From: Lewinellaceae bacterium
Lineage (GTDB): Bacteria > Bacteroidota > Bacteroidia > Chitinophagales > Saprospiraceae
Direction: 5' to 3'
Assembly: GCA_020636135.1 (NCBI GenBank)
Contig: JACJYK010000002.1
Span: 186,001 to 250,000 of the forward strand
Length of the DNA stretch: 64,000 nucleotides
The notes beneath the pieces were generated by a model, which was given only the letters and a program-made list of their open reading frames with translations, had not been told where the DNA came from and searched no databases. The number at the start of each line of letters is the position of its first letter. The stretch's first letter is position 1. A program made the position numbers and the translations under genes. Below, piece after piece: positions 16,640 to 26,264 of the stretch.

Positions 16640-19544
16640 GAAAACCAAGATGCTTACCGGGATCTTTATGTTCCTATCCGTTTTGCTCTTCGGGCAGGAT
16701 GCCGCTATGGAGCAATGGGTAAATGCCAGGTATGCCCAGATGAGTGAGACCGAGCGGCTGGGTCAGTTGTTTATGATCCGCGCACATTCCAATTTGGGTC
16801 CGGATCATGTCAAATCAGTCGAAGACCAGATCCGCAAATATCAGGTTGGTGGCCTTTGCTTTTTCCAGGGCGATGCTCCGAAACAGGCAGCCCTCACCAA
16901 TCAATACCAGGGTATGTCCAAGGTGCCGATGTTCATCAGTATGGATGCCGAATGGGGCCTGGGTATGCGTTTCAAGGAAAAAGCCATCAGTTTTCCGCAT
17001 CAGCTTACTCTAGGGGCGATCCAGGAAAACTGGCTCATCTACGACATGGGTAAGGAAATTGCCAAAGAGATGTTGCGCATCGGTGCCCAGGTCAACTTTG
17101 CCCCGGTGGTGGATGTCAATAACAATGCTGCCAACCCGGTGATCAATGACCGGTCCTTCGGGGAAGACCGTTATAACGTAGCTACGAAAGGATACATGTA
17201 CATGAAAGGTATGCAGGATGCAGGCATGCTGGCATGTGCCAAACATTTTCCAGGACATGGTGATACGGATGTGGATTCGCACCAGGACCTGCCGGTCATC
17301 CGGCATTCTATGCAGCACCTGGACAGTATTGAACTGTATCCGTTCAAATCACTGATCCAGCATGGTGTCGGCGGTGTGATGGTTGCCCATTTGTCCGTTC
17401 CTGCCATTGACCCGCGACCAAACGTACCGACCACGTTATCCCATGCAGCTATAACCGGGTTATTAAAGGACAAATTGCATTTCAAGGGACTGGTATTTAC
17501 CGATGCCCTGGAGATGAAGGGAGTCACCAAATACTACCAACCGGGTGAAGTAGCCGTAGAAGCCTTCCTGGCCGGCGATGATATGCTCGTTTTACCGGAA
17601 AACATGGAAGAAGCCATGCAGGCGTTCCGGGACGCCTTGGCCAGCGGCAAGATAACCTGGGCCATGATAGAAGCACGTGTCAAACACCTGCTGGAAGCCA
17701 AATACCAGTTGGGTATGACGGAATACAAGCCCATAGATCTTAAAAACATCGATGAAGATATCAACAACAATCAGGCACTGGCTCTGAAGCAACGGTTGTA
17801 TGAAAATGCCATTACGCTGGTCAGCAATGCCCAGCAACGTATCCCGGTTCAGGATATCGCCGACCTGCAGGTAGCCACCGTTGCGATCGGCAGCAATACC
17901 CGGACACCCTTTCAGAAAAGAGTAGAAGATTATGTGATCTCCACCCATTTCCAGGCAGATTTTGACCTCATAGGGAGTAAATCTGCTGAGTTCATGAAAG
18001 GCTTGGAGGGCAAGGACCTGGTGATCATCAGCCTGGTCGGGATGAGTAAATACAAGAAAGATCAATTCGGAATTTCAGATGAGGCTCTTTCATTTATCGA
18101 GCAGGTACGGACCAAATACCCGGTCATCCTGACCGTCTTTGGCAATCCTTACAGCCTCGAATATTTCACCAGGATACCCAATCTGATTTGCGCTTACGAA
18201 GACGATCCCATCGCACAGGATGTGACTGCTCAGGCCCTGTTCGGTGCGCTGCCATTCAAAGGCAGATTGCCGGTCACAGCCGGAAAATCGTTTCCCTACA
18301 GTACGGGTATCGAAACGGCAAGCCTGGAGCGGCTGGGTTATGCCCTGCCTGAACGGGTCGGCATGTGTTCCGACTCCCTGCGTATGGTTGATGCACTGGT
18401 ATCCCACCTGATACGTCAGCACGCCGCACCCGGCTGTCAGGTCCTGATCGCCAAGGATAACAAGATCATTTACGAAAAAGCCTTTGGCAAACACACCTAT
18501 GACCAGGGCCCTAATGTCCAGCTTACAGATCTTTATGACGTAGCCTCCATTACCAAAGTGGCAGCGACCACTATGGCTGTCATGAAACTCTATGAACTGG
18601 GAGAAATTCACCTTAATGAAACGCTGGCAGAGGCGCTGCCCGAGCTGAAGGAAACGAATAAATCGGACATGAAGATCGAAGAAGTTATGGCTCACCATAG
18701 CGGACTGATCGGCTGGATCCCATTTTACCGGCAGACGACCATTGGAAGCAAGAAATCGGCCAAACCGGATCCACAATTTTACCGGAACACTGCTTCACGC
18801 GTATATAGCGTGCCGGTAGCTCAGGACCTGTACATGAAAGAAAGTTATGAAGATTCCATCTGGCAAAAGATTTACGATTCGGACCTGAGATCCACTAAGA
18901 ACTACCGCTATTCCGATCTGGGGTTTTATCTGATGGCAAAAGTCGTCCAGCGAACTTCCCAGGTGCCTCTGGACAAGTTTGTTGATTCTTTGTTTTATCA
19001 TCCGATGGGATTACGGCACACCGCTTTCAATCCTTACCGGGTATTCCTGAAGAAGCAGATCGTTCCGACCGAAGAAGACCACTATTTCCGCAATCAAATG
19101 GTCCAGGGCTATGTCCAGGATCTGGGAGCTGCAATGCTGGGTGGCGTCAGTGGTCATGCCGGATTATTTACCAATGCGGAAGATCTGGCCTCAATAATGC
19201 AGATGTTGCTCAATGGAGGCACCTACGGGGGTAAAAAATATTTAAAGGAGGAAACCATCAAGCGTTTTACCACCAGATTTACCGGATCCTCTCGGCGCGG
19301 CATCGGATTTGACATGAAAGAGCTGGATATCCACAAACCCGCAAACATGGCATCCAAGGCCAGCTATGCTACGTTTGGCCATACAGGCTTTACCGGCACC
19401 TGCGTGTGGGCAGACCCGGAGTTGAACCTCATCTTTGTTTTCCTTTCCAACCGGACCTACCCCAACTCAAACGTCAACCTGCTCAACCGAGAAAATTACC
19501 GCGAGCGCATCCATGAAGTCATCTATGGGGCCATTGATCATTAA
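16626..19544 (+). CDS. GH3 beta-N-acetylhexosaminidase fused to a serine beta-lactamase-like hydrolase
   Basis: A 972-residue two-enzyme fusion with a signal peptide (MLTGIFMFLSVLLFGQ; ATG at 16650 is an alternative start). Residues 30-365 are a NagZ-like GH3 barrel with KHFPGHGDT, the dyad Asp217/His219 in DVDSH and nucleophile Asp293 in VFTDALEM. Residues 390-570 look like the GH3 C-terminal domain. Residues 580-970 are a class C beta-lactamase/DD-peptidase-like domain with S641-I-T-K644, Y762-S-D764 and H919-T-G921. It should cut GlcNAc-containing muropeptides in the periplasm and hydrolyse a linked peptide or ester. It is coupled to the upstream TPR membrane gene. Such fusions are known in Bacteroidota. 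Confidence 0.9.
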   Translation: MIWNRKTKMLTGIFMFLSVLLFGQDAAMEQWVNARYAQMSETERLGQLFMIRAHSNLGPDHVKSVEDQIRKYQVGGLCFFQGDAPKQAALTNQYQGMSKVPMFISMDAEWGLGMRFKEKAISFPHQLTLGAIQENWLIYDMGKEIAKEMLRIGAQVNFAPVVDVNNNAANPVINDRSFGEDRYNVATKGYMYMKGMQDAGMLACAKHFPGHGDTDVDSHQDLPVIRHSMQHLDSIELYPFKSLIQHGVGGVMVAHLSVPAIDPRPNVPTTLSHAAITGLLKDKLHFKGLVFTDALEMKGVTKYYQPGEVAVEAFLAGDDMLVLPENMEEAMQAFRDALASGKITWAMIEARVKHLLEAKYQLGMTEYKPIDLKNIDEDINNNQALALKQRLYENAITLVSNAQQRIPVQDIADLQVATVAIGSNTRTPFQKRVEDYVISTHFQADFDLIGSKSAEFMKGLEGKDLVIISLVGMSKYKKDQFGISDEALSFIEQVRTKYPVILTVFGNPYSLEYFTRIPNLICAYEDDPIAQDVTAQALFGALPFKGRLPVTAGKSFPYSTGIETASLERLGYALPERVGMCSDSLRMVDALVSHLIRQHAAPGCQVLIAKDNKIIYEKAFGKHTYDQGPNVQLTDLYDVASITKVAATTMAVMKLYELGEIHLNETLAEALPELKETNKSDMKIEEVMAHHSGLIGWIPFYRQTTIGSKKSAKPDPQFYRNTASRVYSVPVAQDLYMKESYEDSIWQKIYDSDLRSTKNYRYSDLGFYLMAKVVQRTSQVPLDKFVDSLFYHPMGLRHTAFNPYRVFLKKQIVPTEEDHYFRNQMVQGYVQDLGAAMLGGVSGHAGLFTNAEDLASIMQMLLNGGTYGGKKYLKEETIKRFTTRFTGSSRRGIGFDMKELDIHKPANMASKASYATFGHTGFTGTCVWADPELNLIFVFLSNRTYPNSNVNLLNRENYRERIHEVIYGAIDH

Positions 19545-19592
19545 GTACTTCAAAGGGCTATCCACTGATCGGTAATTGATTAGTTTAGTGCC

Positions 19593-20807
19593 ATGAATCT
19601 GGCTTTCCATATTGCCAAGAGGTACCTGGTCGGGAAAAGGACGACCCAAGCGATCAACCTGATAACCGGGATATCGATGATCGGCATTACGGTCGGCACC
19701 TGTGCTCTGATTCTTATCCTCAGCGTTTTTAATGGATTTCAGGGACTTATATACCAATTGTTCAATTCATTCAACCCGGACCTCAAGGTAACTCCGGTCA
19801 ACGGCAAAATATTTGTTCCGGATCCGGACACGCTGGCTACCATACGATCAATGGATGGCGTCCTCTATGTTTCGGAAACATTGGAGGAAACCGCCTTGTT
19901 TGAATATAAAAAAGCTTCCGATGCCGGCATGCTCAAAGGTGTGGATACCTTCTATCACCATGTGACGCTCATTGACTCGGTACTGATCCAGGGCGTGGAC
20001 CGACTGAACGACACCATGGGCAATTATGCCATTCTCGGATCCGGGATGGAATCAGCTATCGGTGCCAATATCCAGGACGCATTCAATCCCATCACGGTGT
20101 ACATGCCCCGCAAAACGCGATCATCGCTGGACCGCTCCTTTGAGACCAAGTTCATTTATCCGTCCGGGATATTTTCATTACAGCAGGATTACGACAAAGA
20201 GCTCGTCATCGCTCCTTTGCCACTGGTTCGTGGATTATTGGGTTTTAACCAGGAGGTATCATCCCTGGAAATACGACTGGATCCCCGGGTGAACCCTCAG
20301 GAAACCCAAATCCGGATCGAGACATTGCTGGGAGGACGTTTCCGGGTACAGAATAAACTGGAACAGCAGTCATCATTTCTCCGGCTCATGAATATTGAGA
20401 AATGGGTTGCATTTGCCATTCTTTCCCTGGCCATGTTGCTGGTAGTGGTCAATTTGATCGGTGCCTTATGGATGATCGTGCTGGATAAGAAACAGGATAT
20501 AGCCCAGTTGAAGGCGATGGGAGCTCCCAGCCGGCTGATACGCGATATCTTTTTATACCTCGGGTTCCTGCTTGGTGGTATCGGGTTGCTTGTAGGATTC
20601 ATTCTGGCACTCATCATCTATGGCCTGCAGATTCGCTACAAGTTGCTGTCCATGGGAGAGGGATTTATCGTTGATGCCTATCCCATTAAGATCATGGCTA
20701 TTGATTTCATAGCCACGACAGTGATCGTAATGGTGGTGGTGGGGCTGGCCTCTATTCTTCCGGCTCTACGGGCGGATAAGGTAGGAGCCTATCTTCGCGA
20801 AGAGTGA
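19593..20807 (+). CDS. FtsX/LolE-like ABC transporter permease
   Basis: A 404-residue permease of the MacB/FtsX/LolCE type that normally works with an ATPase to release lipoproteins from the inner membrane. It has one N-terminal membrane helix (ISMIGITVGTCALILILSVF), a large periplasmic domain of about 220 residues, and three C-terminal helices (WVAFAILSLAMLLVVVNLIG, YLGFLLGGIGLLVGFILALI, DFIATTVIVMVVVGLASILP). The opening FHIAKRYLVGKRTTQAINLI is typical of Bacteroidota LolE-like proteins. No ATPase gene is adjacent. The next gene starts 23 bp downstream, opening a five-gene cluster that includes two lipoprotein cyclophilins. Confidence 0.88.
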   Translation: MNLAFHIAKRYLVGKRTTQAINLITGISMIGITVGTCALILILSVFNGFQGLIYQLFNSFNPDLKVTPVNGKIFVPDPDTLATIRSMDGVLYVSETLEETALFEYKKASDAGMLKGVDTFYHHVTLIDSVLIQGVDRLNDTMGNYAILGSGMESAIGANIQDAFNPITVYMPRKTRSSLDRSFETKFIYPSGIFSLQQDYDKELVIAPLPLVRGLLGFNQEVSSLEIRLDPRVNPQETQIRIETLLGGRFRVQNKLEQQSSFLRLMNIEKWVAFAILSLAMLLVVVNLIGALWMIVLDKKQDIAQLKAMGAPSRLIRDIFLYLGFLLGGIGLLVGFILALIIYGLQIRYKLLSMGEGFIVDAYPIKIMAIDFIATTVIVMVVVGLASILPALRADKVGAYLREE

Positions 20808-20830
20808 TATATTTGCCGAAATTTTCACTG

Positions 20831-21184
20831 ATGGAAGATTGGGAATTGGATTTTAGATGGTTGCGGCTCCGGCATTTTGTGAAGGACCGTTTTAAAAAGA
20901 ATGAACTTCCTGATCTCAATGCGTTGTTGTTCCTAATTGGAATTCAGGAACTTGGTCAGCTCAGGACCAAATTCACCAAAGAAGAGAAACAGGATTTGAT
21001 GCATATTGCAGTATGCAGGTTGCTCAGCACCGACGGATATTATACCTTTGACGGGCTCGATACGGAAGGGTGGCCACATTGGGTGCGAACCAAACAACTT
21101 CCTTATCAGGGAGTAGCTGAACAGGCTGCGTATCTCAAGGAAAAGGTTATCAGCTATTTTGCAGACATTTTTGAAGAAGAATAA
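20831..21184 (+). CDS. Conserved hypothetical cytoplasmic protein
   Basis: A 117-residue protein with no signal peptide or membrane segment. ATG at 20831 is preferred to an upstream GTG that overlaps the permease stop codon. The sequence is helical and acidic/aromatic (WELDFRWLRLRHFVKDRF, LLFLIGIQELGQL, EEKQDLMHIAVCRLLS) and ends in a run of glutamates. I do not recognise a family with a known function. The central part resembles small conserved Bacteroidota proteins found next to LolE-like permeases. It lies 23 bp after the permease and 7 bp before a cyclophilin gene, so it is cotranscribed with them. Confidence 0.7.
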   Translation: MEDWELDFRWLRLRHFVKDRFKKNELPDLNALLFLIGIQELGQLRTKFTKEEKQDLMHIAVCRLLSTDGYYTFDGLDTEGWPHWVRTKQLPYQGVAEQAAYLKEKVISYFADIFEEE

Positions 21185-21191
21185 TCAGAAT

Positions 21192-21848
21192 ATGAGAGCG
21201 TTGATTCGTTTATTTTTTGGAGCTCTGATCGTGATGAGCTTTACCCATTGTCAATCCGGAGGCAAAGATGTGCCTTTCGAAATTGAAACCCCATACGGAA
21301 CGATGAAGGGTGTCCTCTACAAGGAAACACCGAAACATCAGGCTAACTTCATTAAGCTTGCCAAACAAGGATATTATGATGGACTGTTGTTCCACCGGGT
21401 TATTCAGGGATTTATGATCCAGGGAGGTGATCCGAATTCATCCACCGCACAGCCTGGCCAAATGTTGGGTGACGGTGGTCCCGGATATGTCATCGATGCT
21501 GAGATCGGGCTACCACACTTCAAAGGAGCGTTGGCTGCGGCAAGGCAGGGTGATCAGGTAAATCCGGAAAAGAAATCTTCCGGCTCCCAGTTTTACATCG
21601 TTCAGGGGCAGAAATTTGAAGAAGGATTTTTGGATCAGATGGCCCAGCAGAAGGGAATCACCTATACGCCTGAACAGCGTAAACGCTATATGGAAGTTGG
21701 TGGTTATCCGCCTCTGGACAATGATTATACAGTGTTTGGCGCCATTACGGAAGGACTGGATATTATTGATTCCATAGCGGCCGTGGCCACCGACCAAAAT
21801 AACCGGCCGACTGAAAACATTACTATGAAGATTCGTATCTTGAATTGA
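21192..21848 (+). CDS. Lipoprotein cyclophilin-type peptidyl-prolyl isomerase
   Basis: A 218-residue periplasmic prolyl isomerase. ATG at 21192 gives a lipoprotein signal peptide (IRLFFGALIVMSFTHC, lipid-modified Cys near residue 20). The cyclophilin core shows FHRVIQGFMIQGGDP, GPGYVIDAEIGLPHFKGALA and SGSQFYIVQGQ, which are the substrate-binding residues of the fold. An insert of about 30 residues (KGITYTPEQRKRYMEVGGYP) before the final strand is shared with its neighbour. It overlaps the next gene by one base (TGATG) and is its tandem paralogue without the PKD domain. Confidence 0.92.
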   Translation: MRALIRLFFGALIVMSFTHCQSGGKDVPFEIETPYGTMKGVLYKETPKHQANFIKLAKQGYYDGLLFHRVIQGFMIQGGDPNSSTAQPGQMLGDGGPGYVIDAEIGLPHFKGALAAARQGDQVNPEKKSSGSQFYIVQGQKFEEGFLDQMAQQKGITYTPEQRKRYMEVGGYPPLDNDYTVFGAITEGLDIIDSIAAVATDQNNRPTENITMKIRILN

Positions 21849-22744
21849 TGCAGACCATGACGAAATACGCAGCATTTATTGCGATCATCGGATTTGGCCT
21901 GTTATCCTGTGGTCGTCCGATCGCACGGTTTACCTATCAGGAGACGTCCCGTCAGGCGCCGGACACCGTACATTTTGATAATCAATCGGAGAAGGCGGAG
22001 ACTTACGAATGGGATTTCGGCGACGGGAATCATTCGACAGTGGCCGACCCCGTAAACCGGTACATCCATTCCGGTAATTATGTCGTTCGGTTGACGGCTG
22101 CAAAAGGAAAGAAAAAACGCATAATGGAAAAAAGAATACAGATCAGCCCACCGGACAAATGCCTGGTTGAGATCGAGACCCGCTTTGGAAATATGCTGGT
22201 AGAACTTTATGATGAGACGCCCCAGCACCGCGATAACTTTCTCAAACTTACCGAGGAAGGATATTTTGACGGATTGTTGTTTCACCGGGTTATCGATGGT
22301 TTCATGATCCAGGGCGGAGACCCGGAATCCCGTGACGCACCATCCGGAAAAGCTCTTGGTATGGGCGGTCCTGGTTATCAGGTGCCTGCAGAGTTCAATC
22401 CCAAATACATCCACGTCAAAGGTGCACTGGCAGCCGCCAGGCAGGGTGACCAGGTAAATCCGGAGAAGAAATCCTCCGGCTCCCAGTTTTACATCGTCCA
22501 GGGCAAGCCGGTCAGCGAGAGTAATCTCCAACTCACAGAAGCACGCAATGGGATCCAATACACCCCTGAACAGAAGGAAGAATACATGACCATCGGAGGC
22601 ACACCATTCCTGGATCAGGGATATACGGTATTTGGCCAGGTCATTGACGGCCTTAATGTCATTGACTCTATCGCAACGGTACGCACCGATAGCCGCGACC
22701 GTCCGATGGAAGACGTGGCGATGAAAATTCGCGTGATCAAATGA
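21848..22744 (+). CDS. Lipoprotein with PKD domain fused to a cyclophilin-type prolyl isomerase
   Basis: A 298-residue protein. The signal peptide ends in a lipobox (IIGFGLLSC). Residues about 28-100 form a PKD/immunoglobulin-like domain (YEWDFGDGNHSTVADPVNRY, SGNYVVRLTA) with the WDFGDG core motif. Residues about 105-298 are the cyclophilin (FHRVIDGFMIQGGDP, GALAAARQGDQVNPEKKSSG, SQFYIVQGK) with the same insert as the upstream paralogue. The PKD domain probably places the isomerase on a partner protein or the envelope. The stop overlaps the start of the glucokinase gene by 4 bp (ATGA). Confidence 0.9.
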   Translation: MQTMTKYAAFIAIIGFGLLSCGRPIARFTYQETSRQAPDTVHFDNQSEKAETYEWDFGDGNHSTVADPVNRYIHSGNYVVRLTAAKGKKKRIMEKRIQISPPDKCLVEIETRFGNMLVELYDETPQHRDNFLKLTEEGYFDGLLFHRVIDGFMIQGGDPESRDAPSGKALGMGGPGYQVPAEFNPKYIHVKGALAAARQGDQVNPEKKSSGSQFYIVQGKPVSESNLQLTEARNGIQYTPEQKEEYMTIGGTPFLDQGYTVFGQVIDGLNVIDSIATVRTDSRDRPMEDVAMKIRVIK

Positions 22745-23499
22745 AACATGCTGAAATCCTGGGTATCGACATCGGAGCTACCGGCATCAAAGGTGCCCCG
22801 GTCGATATCATGAAAGGAGAGCTGACAGCTGCAAGGTATAAACTGGATACTCCGTCATCCGGCAAGCCTAAAGATGTCGCTAAAGTGGTGGCAGAGCTCG
22901 TTGATAAGTTTGGCTGGACCGGCCCGATAGGATTTGGGTTTCCGGGTGTGATCCAGCATGGGGTTGCCAAGACCTCCGCAAACCTGGATAATGACTTCAT
23001 CGGCGTTAACTTACGTGAGCTCTTTCACGAAACTCTGGGGCTCCCTACTTACGTGGCTAATGATGCTGATGTGGCGGGGATGGCAGAGATTGCTCACGGC
23101 AGGGGACGTGGCGTGATGGGCACGGTACTGATGATCACGATCGGTACAGGTCTCGGATCTGCATTGTTCCGTGATGGCGTCCTGATTCCCAATACCGAAT
23201 TTGGCCATTTGTTGTATAAAAAGAGTGTTTTTGAACACTATGCCTCCAATCGCGCCCGTAAGGAGAAGAAGATGAGCTGGCTGGAATGGGGTCGGCAATT
23301 CACCATTTATCTCAATCATCTGAATCTGTTGCTGTCTCCGGATTTATTCATACTGGGCGGGGGCATCAGTAAAAAATTCGAACAGTGGAAGACCCATATC
23401 AAGGTATCGGTACCTATCACAGATGCCTTGCTACGGAATGATGCCGGAATCATCGGGGCCGCCATGTATGCAGCCAGTAAAATTCCTGCCAGCATCTAG
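22741..23499 (+). CDS. ppgK: ROK-family kinase, polyphosphate-glucokinase type
   Basis: A 252-residue sugar kinase. The phosphate-binding motif LGIDIGATGIKG opens the protein, GFGFPGVIQHG and the catalytic Asp region VANDADVAGMAE follow, then the second phosphate loop ITIGTGLGSALF and NTEFGHL. The length and the short N-terminal part are typical of polyphosphate glucokinases rather than ATP-dependent ROK kinases with zinc-finger motifs, and the CxCGxxGC zinc site of ROK kinases is absent. It should phosphorylate glucose in the cytoplasm using polyphosphate or ATP. Donor use cannot be read from sequence alone. It is the last gene of the cluster starting at the LolE-like permease. Confidence 0.82.
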   Translation: MKHAEILGIDIGATGIKGAPVDIMKGELTAARYKLDTPSSGKPKDVAKVVAELVDKFGWTGPIGFGFPGVIQHGVAKTSANLDNDFIGVNLRELFHETLGLPTYVANDADVAGMAEIAHGRGRGVMGTVLMITIGTGLGSALFRDGVLIPNTEFGHLLYKKSVFEHYASNRARKEKKMSWLEWGRQFTIYLNHLNLLLSPDLFILGGGISKKFEQWKTHIKVSVPITDALLRNDAGIIGAAMYAASKIPASI

Positions 23500-23561
23500 T
23501 TCCAGCGGATTTGCACGCCTGAACCTTGCCGGACAAGACCGTTACTTACCCGAACTTCAGA

Positions 23562-23610
23562 CAAAAAAAACAGGAAGCGGGATCTCCACTTCCTGTCACA
23601 AATTTTTTCT
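23562..23610. terminator. Bidirectional terminator between convergent genes
   Basis: ACAGGAAG pairs with CTTCCTGT in a perfect 8-bp stem. A run of eight A on the left and six T on the right give a U-tail in both directions. It separates the kinase gene from the convergent TPR gene. Confidence 0.88.
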
Positions 23611-23626
23611 TAACAGTTGGTTCGGT

Positions 23627-25039
23627 TTATTTCTTATGTTCCTCCAGGTAGTAGCGGAACATACTGCTTACTTCCTTGTCGTGCCGTAGTTCGTCATTAA
23701 AACGAAAGACAACTTCATGGTTGGTCACATCTTCCTGTAAGGCAGATTCCAACAGATGAATACCTTCCTTGCGATCGCCTGTCAATAGATGTATGGCGCC
23801 CCGGATGTAGGTGAGGTCCGTATCCACGGTGAAGTTTTCTGCTTTATTCAGGGTCTTCATGGCGTTCTCCAGTTGATTGGTGTGTACCAGGAAATCCAGG
23901 TATTCAACCCAATTGGAGGTATCCTCGGGCGTGATGCGAATGGCTTCCTTGAAGTGCTTGGAAGCTTTTCTCAGGTTACCGGTTTTCCAGTAGCAGAAGG
24001 CCAGTTGCACCTGGTATTCTTCCCGGCTGTCTTCGATATCCGTAGCCCGGGACAGTGCATTCAGTGCATAATGCCACTTTTCTTCATTGATAAAACACAA
24101 TCCAAGAAAGTAGAAGATCTCGTCATTGAAAGGATCCATTTTGGCGGCCTTCATGAGGATCTTCTTGGCTTTATGATACTGTTTCAGATGGATATGACAT
24201 TCACTGAGTTGTACCAGGGTTTCTACCTCTACGCCAAATTTGCTGATGATCTCGTGAAAGAGCGAGATGGCTTTGTGGTACTCCTGGATCTGAATGTACA
24301 GTTCCACACAGTCGCGGTAAGCTATTTCAAAACGGTCATCGATCAGGAAAGCATATTCCAATGCATTGATCGCCTCCGGATATTCACCCAGGCAGGTGTA
24401 GGCATGACCCAGATTATACCAGGCGTGCTGGGAATAGGGATCGATGTCGATCAACTGCCGGTGAAAAACAAGACTTTCTTCGTAGCGCTTGGACAGCTCT
24501 ACACTGACCCACATTTTTTCCAACGCCTCGATATTCCTTGGGTCCTGAGCTAAGGCTTCTTTCAAAGTGAAGAACATGAAGTCAAAATCTTTCATGTGCT
24601 CATAAACATACGCTTCACAGATCAGCAAACGGGTGTGTTGCGGACTGTCAGCGATCACTTTGTAGTCTTGCAGTTGTTGTAACGCGTCTTCGTACTGTTC
24701 CTGTTCACACAGGATCAGGGAGCGAAGAATGACAATTTCAATTTCTGTAGGTGCCAATGATTCGGCTTTCCTCAGGATTTGGTTAGCTTCCTCGAGGTCT
24801 CCCATCCTTAACAACAACCGTCCTTTTGCCAGGTAAAACTCTACTTGATATTTGTGCTTTCCTATGGCGATCTCAACCACTTCCATGGCTTTCTCCCATT
24901 GCTCATCCTGCTCGTAATAGCTGATGATATCAAGTATACGTTCTTCACCCAGAAACCTTATCTCTCCACGGGGATCATTGGACTCGAACTGGTGGACCAA
25001 TTCGATGATGGCTTCGTTGAGTTTAGTTCGTTGTTCCAT
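23627..25039 (-). CDS. Cytoplasmic TPR-repeat protein
   Basis: A 470-residue protein made almost wholly of tetratricopeptide repeats, about twelve by eye (LAKGRLLLRMGDLEEANQIL, AWYNLGHAYTCLGEYPEAIN, IFYFLGLCFINEEKWHYALN). No signal peptide or membrane helix is seen, so it should act as a cytoplasmic scaffold. ATG at 25039 (MEQRTKLNEA) is preferred over an upstream in-frame start at 25084 that adds only a hydrophobic, unlikely leader. It is monocistronic. Partners are unknown. Confidence 0.88.
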   Translation of the reverse strand: MEQRTKLNEAIIELVHQFESNDPRGEIRFLGEERILDIISYYEQDEQWEKAMEVVEIAIGKHKYQVEFYLAKGRLLLRMGDLEEANQILRKAESLAPTEIEIVILRSLILCEQEQYEDALQQLQDYKVIADSPQHTRLLICEAYVYEHMKDFDFMFFTLKEALAQDPRNIEALEKMWVSVELSKRYEESLVFHRQLIDIDPYSQHAWYNLGHAYTCLGEYPEAINALEYAFLIDDRFEIAYRDCVELYIQIQEYHKAISLFHEIISKFGVEVETLVQLSECHIHLKQYHKAKKILMKAAKMDPFNDEIFYFLGLCFINEEKWHYALNALSRATDIEDSREEYQVQLAFCYWKTGNLRKASKHFKEAIRITPEDTSNWVEYLDFLVHTNQLENAMKTLNKAENFTVDTDLTYIRGAIHLLTGDRKEGIHLLESALQEDVTNHEVVFRFNDELRHDKEVSSMFRYYLEEHKK

Positions 25040-25326
25040 TACTGCTTTAGGGATTATAAATATAAAGCGAGGGTAAATATACACAATAACATTTCAAAAA
25101 GAGTACGCGTCCGGCGATGTTTTTGTCAGCTAAAAAAGGTATTATCACTTTTTCTAATCTCAATTAATAGCTTGACATATAAATAGATATACATTTAATT
25201 TATTTGATTTGTAATACTTACCATTTCTAATTCACTCTACCCCACAGCATAACACATGTACTTATTTTCCTAATTGAAATCAGTTCAGGAGTGTTAAAGT
25301 CTAAATTAACACGTAATTGGCAGAAT

Positions 25327-26223
25327 TTAACTTTTTTCAGGTATTCTCAGGATGCTTACCAGGAATACACCGGCGAAAATGAGGGCTCCGGCTACTAATT
25401 TATAACCGGTAAGTTTTTCGATACCCAGTCCGGTGGCCAGAATAGCGGCTATAAATGGCTGCAGGTAGATGTATATTCCAACCGTGGAGGAAGGCACAAA
25501 TTTTAACGCATAGCCATTAAGCAGGTAGGCTAGATAGGTGGTACCCAACAGAACGTAGGCTATCCCCAGCCAGGCGTCCACCGGGATTGAAGCCCAATCC
25601 GTTTCCGGAAGGTATGCCATGCCGAATGGGATGACCCAGATGAGGCCCAGGGTAAACACCCATTTGATAACTGTCACGGCCGGGTACCGGTGCATCATTT
25701 CTTTGACCAGTACCAGATAGATGCCGTAACTGGTGGCATTGATCAGGATCAGCAGGTCTCCCCAGGATTCGAAGCGGATATTCCAGCTGCCACGGGTGAT
25801 CAGGAGGATGGCGCCGGCAGCGCCGATCACCATACCGGCTATTTTCAAAGGGGTCAGATGCTCCCGCCGCATAAGGACAGATGTTAGCAGAACAATAATG
25901 GGTGAGGAGGTCATGACGATGCTGGCATTGATCGGAGTGGTCGCTTTGAGTCCGGCAAAAAAACAAAGTTGATTGATACCAACTCCAAAAAGGGAAACGA
26001 GCAGCAGATAGGGTATCCGGTGTCTCGGCATGCGTTGTGGCACCCACATCAGATCCGTTATCCAGAAGAGAAGTGCGGCAAAAGCAACCCGCAGGAGAAT
26101 GAAAACGAACGGATGCAGGAACTCGCGGGTCATCACATCCCTGGCGACGATAAAATTACCTCCGTAAATGATCGCTACCGCGATGAGAGCCAGATGAGCC
26201 TTAAAATGCGTCTGTTGGTTCAT
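25327..26223 (-). CDS. EamA/DMT-family membrane transporter
   Basis: A 298-residue inner-membrane protein with ten predicted helices in two EamA halves (FKAHLALIAVAIIYGGNFIV opening the first, DLLILINATSYGIYLVLVKE the second). This family exports metabolites such as amino acids or nucleobases, and the cargo is unknown here. The conserved GGNFIV/ARDV start and the second-half repeat support the assignment. A -7 promoter element lies 8 bp before the ATG, which suggests a nearly leaderless message. Confidence 0.9.
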   Translation of the reverse strand: MNQQTHFKAHLALIAVAIIYGGNFIVARDVMTREFLHPFVFILLRVAFAALLFWITDLMWVPQRMPRHRIPYLLLVSLFGVGINQLCFFAGLKATTPINASIVMTSSPIIVLLTSVLMRREHLTPLKIAGMVIGAAGAILLITRGSWNIRFESWGDLLILINATSYGIYLVLVKEMMHRYPAVTVIKWVFTLGLIWVIPFGMAYLPETDWASIPVDAWLGIAYVLLGTTYLAYLLNGYALKFVPSSTVGIYIYLQPFIAAILATGLGIEKLTGYKLVAGALIFAGVFLVSILRIPEKS

Positions 26224-26231
26224 ACTGGCCG

Positions 26232-26239
26232 CAAAGGTA
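26232..26239 (-). promoter_or_regulatory. -7 promoter element of the EamA gene
   Basis: On the minus strand the sequence is TACCTTTG, an exact TAnnTTTG element. It lies 8 bp upstream of the start codon, so transcription should begin at or very near the ATG. Confidence 0.6.
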
Positions 26240-26264
26240 CTACGGGAAAAAAATGGGAACCAAT

